A DNA stretch of 64,000 bases, taken from JACVRN01 sp963715565. Its GTDB lineage: Bacteria; Acidobacteriota; Blastocatellia; Pyrinomonadales; Pyrinomonadaceae. The stretch covers positions 3,472,001 through 3,536,000 of the forward strand of contig OY970256.1 in NCBI GenBank assembly GCA_963715565.1, read 5' to 3'. The notes below the pieces were generated by a model that did no database searches, was not told the DNA's origin, and saw only the letters and a program-made list of their open reading frames with translations. This document shows, in pieces, positions 60,268-64,000 of this stretch. The first letter of the stretch is position 1, and the number at the start of each line of letters is the position of its first letter. The position numbers and the translations under genes were made by a program.

Positions 60268-62529
60268 CTACATGACGAGTGGACTGCCGAGCGGCGCGCC
60301 GACAACGTCCGTGTGAGCGCCCTGAACCGGGTTGGAAGGGGGTGCGGACCTGCCGAGCAGGAAACTCTCGGCCTCAGCCGCTTTCAGCGGCTTTGAGAAG
60401 AAATAGCCCTGCCCATATTCGCACTTCAAAGCTTTGAGTTGTGCCAACTGTTCTGCTGTCTCAATACCTTCGGCGACGACATCCATCCCCAGATTCTGGG
60501 CCAGCGTGATAACGGTGCGGACAATCTCCATATTCTCGTCGCCTTCCGCCATGCGCCCGATGAAGGAGCGATCAATCTTCAGCGTGTTGACCGGGAAGCG
60601 GTGCAGATAGCTCAAGGAAGAATAGCCAGTGCCAAAGTCGTCAATACTCAGACCGATGCCTTGTTCACGCAGTTTCGAGAGAATGACAGTCGCGGTCTCC
60701 GCGTTCTCCATGACCACGCTCTCGGTGATTTCCAGCTTTAACGAACGCGGGGCGAGCCCTGTCCGGAGCAAGACCTCTTCAACTTTCTCTACAAGGTCGC
60801 GTTGAGCCATCTGTTTGCCAGACAAGTTGACGCTCATCGTCAGCATACGGTTTTTCGGTGAAAGCTGTTGCCATTCGTACAACTGCCGACAAGCTTCTTC
60901 AAGCACTAACATCCCGAGTGGGATAATCAATCCCGTTTCCTCTGCCACGGGAATAAAATCGTCCGGTGAAACCATTCCACGGTCGGGGTGCTCCCAGCGC
61001 ACCAGCGCTTCGAACCCGGCGAGGTCGCCGGTCTTCAACTCAATAATCGGCTGGTAATAGACGCGAAATTCCTGTCGTTCGATGGCCCGCCGCAGGTCGC
61101 CTTCGAGCCTGAGCAGCGCGACGGCTCGCGTGTGCATCGTGTGATCGAAAATCTCGTAACGCGCCTTGCCGCTTTCCTTGGCGCGGTACATAGCCGTGTC
61201 GGCGTCTCTCAGCGCGTCTTCCGGGTTCGCGTAGCCCGTGCAACTGAGCGCGATGCCGATGCTCGCGGAGGTGACGGCCTCATGCTGATGAAGACTGAAC
61301 GGGGCGCGCAGTTCGCGCTGTATCTTTTCAGCGACGCGGACAGCATCAGCAGGATTAGTGATACCGTCGAGCAGAATGGCGAACTCGTCTCCGCCGAAGC
61401 GCGCGACCGTGTCGGACTGCCGGACGCACGACCCCAATCGCCGCGCAATCTCGACCAGCAGCGCATCGCCGTATGTATGACCTAGACTGTCGTTGATGTT
61501 CTTGAACCGATCAATATCAAGGAAGAGGACCGCGAAAGCGTAATCGTCCTGTCTACGGGTCCGCGCGATAGCCAGTTCCAGATGGTCTGCGAAGAGCAGC
61601 CTGTTGGGTAGTTGCGTGAGCGAGTCGTGGAAGGCGGCGTGCCGGAAATGGTCCTTGCTCTCTTCCAGCTCAGCCTGCGCGCTCTCAAGCTTGGCGATGT
61701 AGAGGTTAAGCTCCTTGACGTGCTGCTCGGCCTGCTCGGCGCGCTCACGCTCTACTTCGGCGCGCCTGTGCTCTGCCTCTGCGCGCTCACGCTCCGCACG
61801 CTCTGCCAGCGCCGACGTGGCCCGCACGTCCTCAAGATACTTCTGGTAGCTCAGGTAAACGACGGCGACGACCGGAAGCGGGAACATCAGCGAGTAGAAG
61901 CCCACCACCTGCTCTAATCTGACAATCCCGGCGGCGAGAAATGCACCGACGAAATAGGTGACCGAAGACCAGAGGTAGTTCTTAGACCAAACGCTCCAAA
62001 TGGATTCGCAATTTTTCAGAGCGAGGTAGGCAGCGCCTATCCACGTGTGCGCCGCGTATTGCGCCAGCGCCAGTACGCAGATGAGCGGGACGGCAATCGA
62101 GAGAGGTTGTTCATGAAAACCCGGCTCGCTGCCGAAGAACAGCCGGACGGCGGTGGCGGAAATAAAGGTGGCACAGACCAACGCCCCGGCATTGCACAGG
62201 ACCGTGAGCGCCCTCTTGCTCAAACGCAACCCTGCGAAAACGCCTTCGACGGCTGCCAGCACGACTGCGGTTTCTACTCCATACAAAAGCAGCGTCAAAA
62301 AAATAAAGGTGTCCGAGACCGTGACGGTCGCATTAATACGGGGAATCTTGACGGAGACGCGCGAGCTGACGAGGACGGTAATCAGGAATAAGAGGAGCAG
62401 GCGAAAATCAAGACGTTGGAGTGGCAGATGGTAAACGGCGTACAGAAAGAGCGCCGCACCAAGCGTGACAACCGCACGTCTGTAGGTGTCGGTCAAGCGT
62501 TGCCAGAAGGATTGATTAATAGCTTCCAC
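60268..62529 (-). CDS. Membrane GGDEF-EAL protein
   Basis: A 753-residue protein. Residues 1-235 hold about seven membrane segments (TLGAALFLYAVYHL, LLLLFLITVLVSS, TFIFLTLLLYGVETAVVL, VTYFVGAFLAAGI), a sensor-type region I do not recognise. A charged coiled-coil follows (LAERAERERAEAEHRRAEVERERAEQ). The GGDEF domain has an intact RFGGDEFAILL and LFLDIDRFKNINDSLGH. The EAL domain has FEALVRWEHPD, KLEITESVV and DDFGTGYSSLSYL. Both active-site motifs are intact, so it could make or break cyclic di-GMP, or use one half as a sensor. Confidence 0.92.
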   Translation of the reverse strand: MEAINQSFWQRLTDTYRRAVVTLGAALFLYAVYHLPLQRLDFRLLLLFLITVLVSSRVSVKIPRINATVTVSDTFIFLTLLLYGVETAVVLAAVEGVFAGLRLSKRALTVLCNAGALVCATFISATAVRLFFGSEPGFHEQPLSIAVPLICVLALAQYAAHTWIGAAYLALKNCESIWSVWSKNYLWSSVTYFVGAFLAAGIVRLEQVVGFYSLMFPLPVVAVVYLSYQKYLEDVRATSALAERAERERAEAEHRRAEVERERAEQAEQHVKELNLYIAKLESAQAELEESKDHFRHAAFHDSLTQLPNRLLFADHLELAIARTRRQDDYAFAVLFLDIDRFKNINDSLGHTYGDALLVEIARRLGSCVRQSDTVARFGGDEFAILLDGITNPADAVRVAEKIQRELRAPFSLHQHEAVTSASIGIALSCTGYANPEDALRDADTAMYRAKESGKARYEIFDHTMHTRAVALLRLEGDLRRAIERQEFRVYYQPIIELKTGDLAGFEALVRWEHPDRGMVSPDDFIPVAEETGLIIPLGMLVLEEACRQLYEWQQLSPKNRMLTMSVNLSGKQMAQRDLVEKVEEVLLRTGLAPRSLKLEITESVVMENAETATVILSKLREQGIGLSIDDFGTGYSSLSYLHRFPVNTLKIDRSFIGRMAEGDENMEIVRTVITLAQNLGMDVVAEGIETAEQLAQLKALKCEYGQGYFFSKPLKAAEAESFLLGRSAPPSNPVQGAHTDVVGAPLGSPLVM

Positions 62530-62542
62530 TGTTGTCGGCGCT

Positions 62543-63385
62543 TTAGAAATAGAGGATGTCGTAGCTGCTCAGGAATGTGTAGCCGACGCTACGATAAAAG
62601 GAGTGCGCCTGCGCGTTCTCGTTATCCGCGAAGAGACAGAGCGCCTCGGTGCGCTCTAAAAGCTGACGCCCCAACTGCGCGAGGCAGCGCCTCCCATAAC
62701 CTTTACGCCGCTCGCCCGAGCACACATAAATGCCCTCTACGTAAAAGACCTCGGGCGTTTGCGCGATGATGTCGGCCTTGAAGATGACCCGGCCATCCTT
62801 GACCCAGACCCACGTCCTCTGCCGCTCTATGCGGCGCAGGCAACGCTGGCGGAATGCTTCCGCTTCAGTTTCGAGGGGGTCACGCCCGGTCTCTTCCAAT
62901 ACCATCTCGGCGTGGAGCGCCACGACCTGTTCGATTTGCGCGGGCGTGGCGGGGCGTAATCCTTCAACCTCCTGACACCCCGCGAAAGGATGGCGCTGCT
63001 CAAGCAGAGAGACGTTGCGAAGGAGTCGCGGCTCCGCTCCGTCGCGCGCGTAATGGCTCCAGAAAGATTGAACCTGTTGGTGCTCGCCCATCAGCATAAA
63101 AGAGGTCGAGCACTTCCTGGTCAGTTGGGCGAAAGTCTCCGTGGCGGCCTGTGAGCGAGAATCAAAGGACATCCCGTGGCCTATCAGCGCAACTCCTTCG
63201 AGCGTCCCCTTCGAGTTACGGCAGGCGTAGAAGCGGCCACGGTTGAGCGGGCTCATGATTCCGTTGTCGCGTATGTAGCCCGACATGACCACGTTATCCA
63301 CCGGGCGTTCGGAAAGAAACGACAGCACTTCAGCCTGATGGCTCTGTGTGAGCCGGTCTATCCTTATCCGAGATGCCTGTCGCAT
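62543..63385 (-). CDS. GNAT-family N-acetyltransferase
   Basis: A 280-residue protein. The C-terminal half has VFYVEGIYVCSGERRKGYGRRCLAQLGRQLL (acetyl-CoA-binding motif A, R-x-x-G-x-G/A) followed by ALCLFADNENAQAHSFYRSVGYTF, as in GNAT enzymes. The N-terminal half (about 1-130) resembles the divergent tandem GNAT-like half in some acetyltransferases, with FYACRNSKGTLEGVALIGHG. It lies about 13 bases upstream of the GGDEF-EAL gene in the same direction. Substrate unknown. Confidence 0.85.
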   Translation of the reverse strand: MRQASRIRIDRLTQSHQAEVLSFLSERPVDNVVMSGYIRDNGIMSPLNRGRFYACRNSKGTLEGVALIGHGMSFDSRSQAATETFAQLTRKCSTSFMLMGEHQQVQSFWSHYARDGAEPRLLRNVSLLEQRHPFAGCQEVEGLRPATPAQIEQVVALHAEMVLEETGRDPLETEAEAFRQRCLRRIERQRTWVWVKDGRVIFKADIIAQTPEVFYVEGIYVCSGERRKGYGRRCLAQLGRQLLERTEALCLFADNENAQAHSFYRSVGYTFLSSYDILYF

Positions 63386-63494
63386 AATTTATTGGGCCGT
63401 CCTGTAACTCACAAAAAAGATTCGATTCGTTAACAGCGGTCGGTTTGGTTGTGCCTTCCTCAATCAAGAGCGCGAAGAAGACCGTCAGCCTTAA

Positions 63495-64000
63495 TCATGG
63501 CGCGGTGCTGTCTTCATAAACTGCGTCCATCCCTTCACTGCCGTCGCCGTTGACGAGCACGGACAGAGCCCACGTTGCGGCGTCGCCTTTAACGCGGCTG
63601 TCGCCGAAGGCTATGCCGTCGCTCGACATGTTGCCGTCACCGAAGGCTATGCCGTCTCCGAACGCGATACCATCTCCGAAGGCGATGCCGTTTATGAACA
63701 CCCCACCTTCCCCCATCTGGAATCCGTTGCTCGTCAGAACGCTGTCGCCGAAGGCTATGCCGTCTCCGAACGCTATCCCGTCACCGAAGGCTATGCCGTC
63801 GCCAAACGCAATGCCGAGATCATAAACGCGCTGATACTTCGTGATTAAATTTATCCCTGTAGCGTATCCCTGATTTTGCAGCACGCCCTGCGCCCACGGG
63901 AACGTGTGGCCCGCGATAGTCGTGTACGGAGAAGGAGGCGTGCTCGTAGACGTCAGCAAAGGCGCGCCGAGGGCGGTCTGGTTGTTGAGGTCTGTGCGGA
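63495..64000 (-). CDS. C-terminus of a GIAFGD-repeat protein, cut by window edge
   Basis: The frame is open to the right edge and ends at 63495. At least eight copies of GIAFGD(G/S) lie between residues about 70 and 145 of the visible part, interrupted by SVLTSNGFQMGEGGVFINGIAFGD. An upstream segment (YTTIAGHTFPWAQGVLQ) has no obvious family, and the end is acidic. The repeats predict a regular beta-structure, and similar repeats occur at the C-terminus of exported proteins of this bacterial group. The N-terminal domain, possibly a protease, is outside the window. Confidence 0.6.
   Translation of the reverse strand, partial: RTDLNNQTALGAPLLTSTSTPPSPYTTIAGHTFPWAQGVLQNQGYATGINLITKYQRVYDLGIAFGDGIAFGDGIAFGDGIAFGDSVLTSNGFQMGEGGVFINGIAFGDGIAFGDGIAFGDGNMSSDGIAFGDSRVKGDAATWALSVLVNGDGSEGMDAVYEDSTAP

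Overview
The window looks like a chromosome segment of a GC-rich, Gram-negative-type bacterium, most likely an acidobacterium of the Blastocatellia kind. This is inference from gene content: large Ser/Thr kinase-STAND-TPR proteins, a tricorn protease, a protein with GIAFGD repeats, TPR proteins with a Fis-like HTH, and exopolysaccharide genes with two AsnB-type amidotransferases. No rRNA or tRNA gene was recognised.

Positions 1-8230 are visibly more AT-rich than the rest and hold an integrated element. It carries a divergent restriction-modification pair (the methylase is cut by the window edge), an unknown helical protein, a tiny exported peptide divergent from a TPR-HTH regulator, an excisionase-like HTH protein and a primase-polymerase. 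The primase lies behind a promoter, a leader and an intrinsic terminator. The right edge falls at the 5' end of a glycosyltransferase gene that has no standard start codon.

Positions 8231-32565 are mainly an exopolysaccharide or surface-glycan region: glycosyltransferases, a GT39-type membrane transferase, two asparagine-synthase-like proteins, two methyltransferases, a flippase, a heparinase-like lyase, a UDP-GlcNAc 2-epimerase and a nucleotide-sugar dehydrogenase interrupted by a 185-residue mini-intein at its catalytic cysteine. A DUF4062-NB-ARC-TPR STAND gene with a frameshift, two small membrane proteins (CD225 and TM2 types), a DUF1028 protein and a small XRE regulator lie among them.

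Positions 32566-46501 hold housekeeping and transport genes (APC permease, Klenow-like DNA polymerase I, MFS transporter, queF, rhomboid, dicarboxylate symporter, nadK, YkgJ-type protein, tlyA). Between nadK and the YkgJ-type gene is a leftward transcription unit of about 540 nt with no credible ORF. It has a near-consensus promoter, GNRA and UUCG hairpins and a terminator, and is probably a structured non-coding RNA. Positions 46502-64000 hold a TPR protein, two paralogous kinase-STAND-TPR genes flanking a tricorn protease, a serine recombinase remnant, dxs, a GGDEF-EAL protein, a GNAT protein and the C-terminus of a GIAFGD-repeat protein.

Many intergenic gaps hold long hairpins. Their arms are tandem or interspersed short units, mostly seven bases long, with different words in different copies. 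Several copies run into gene ends and supply start regions or stop codons.
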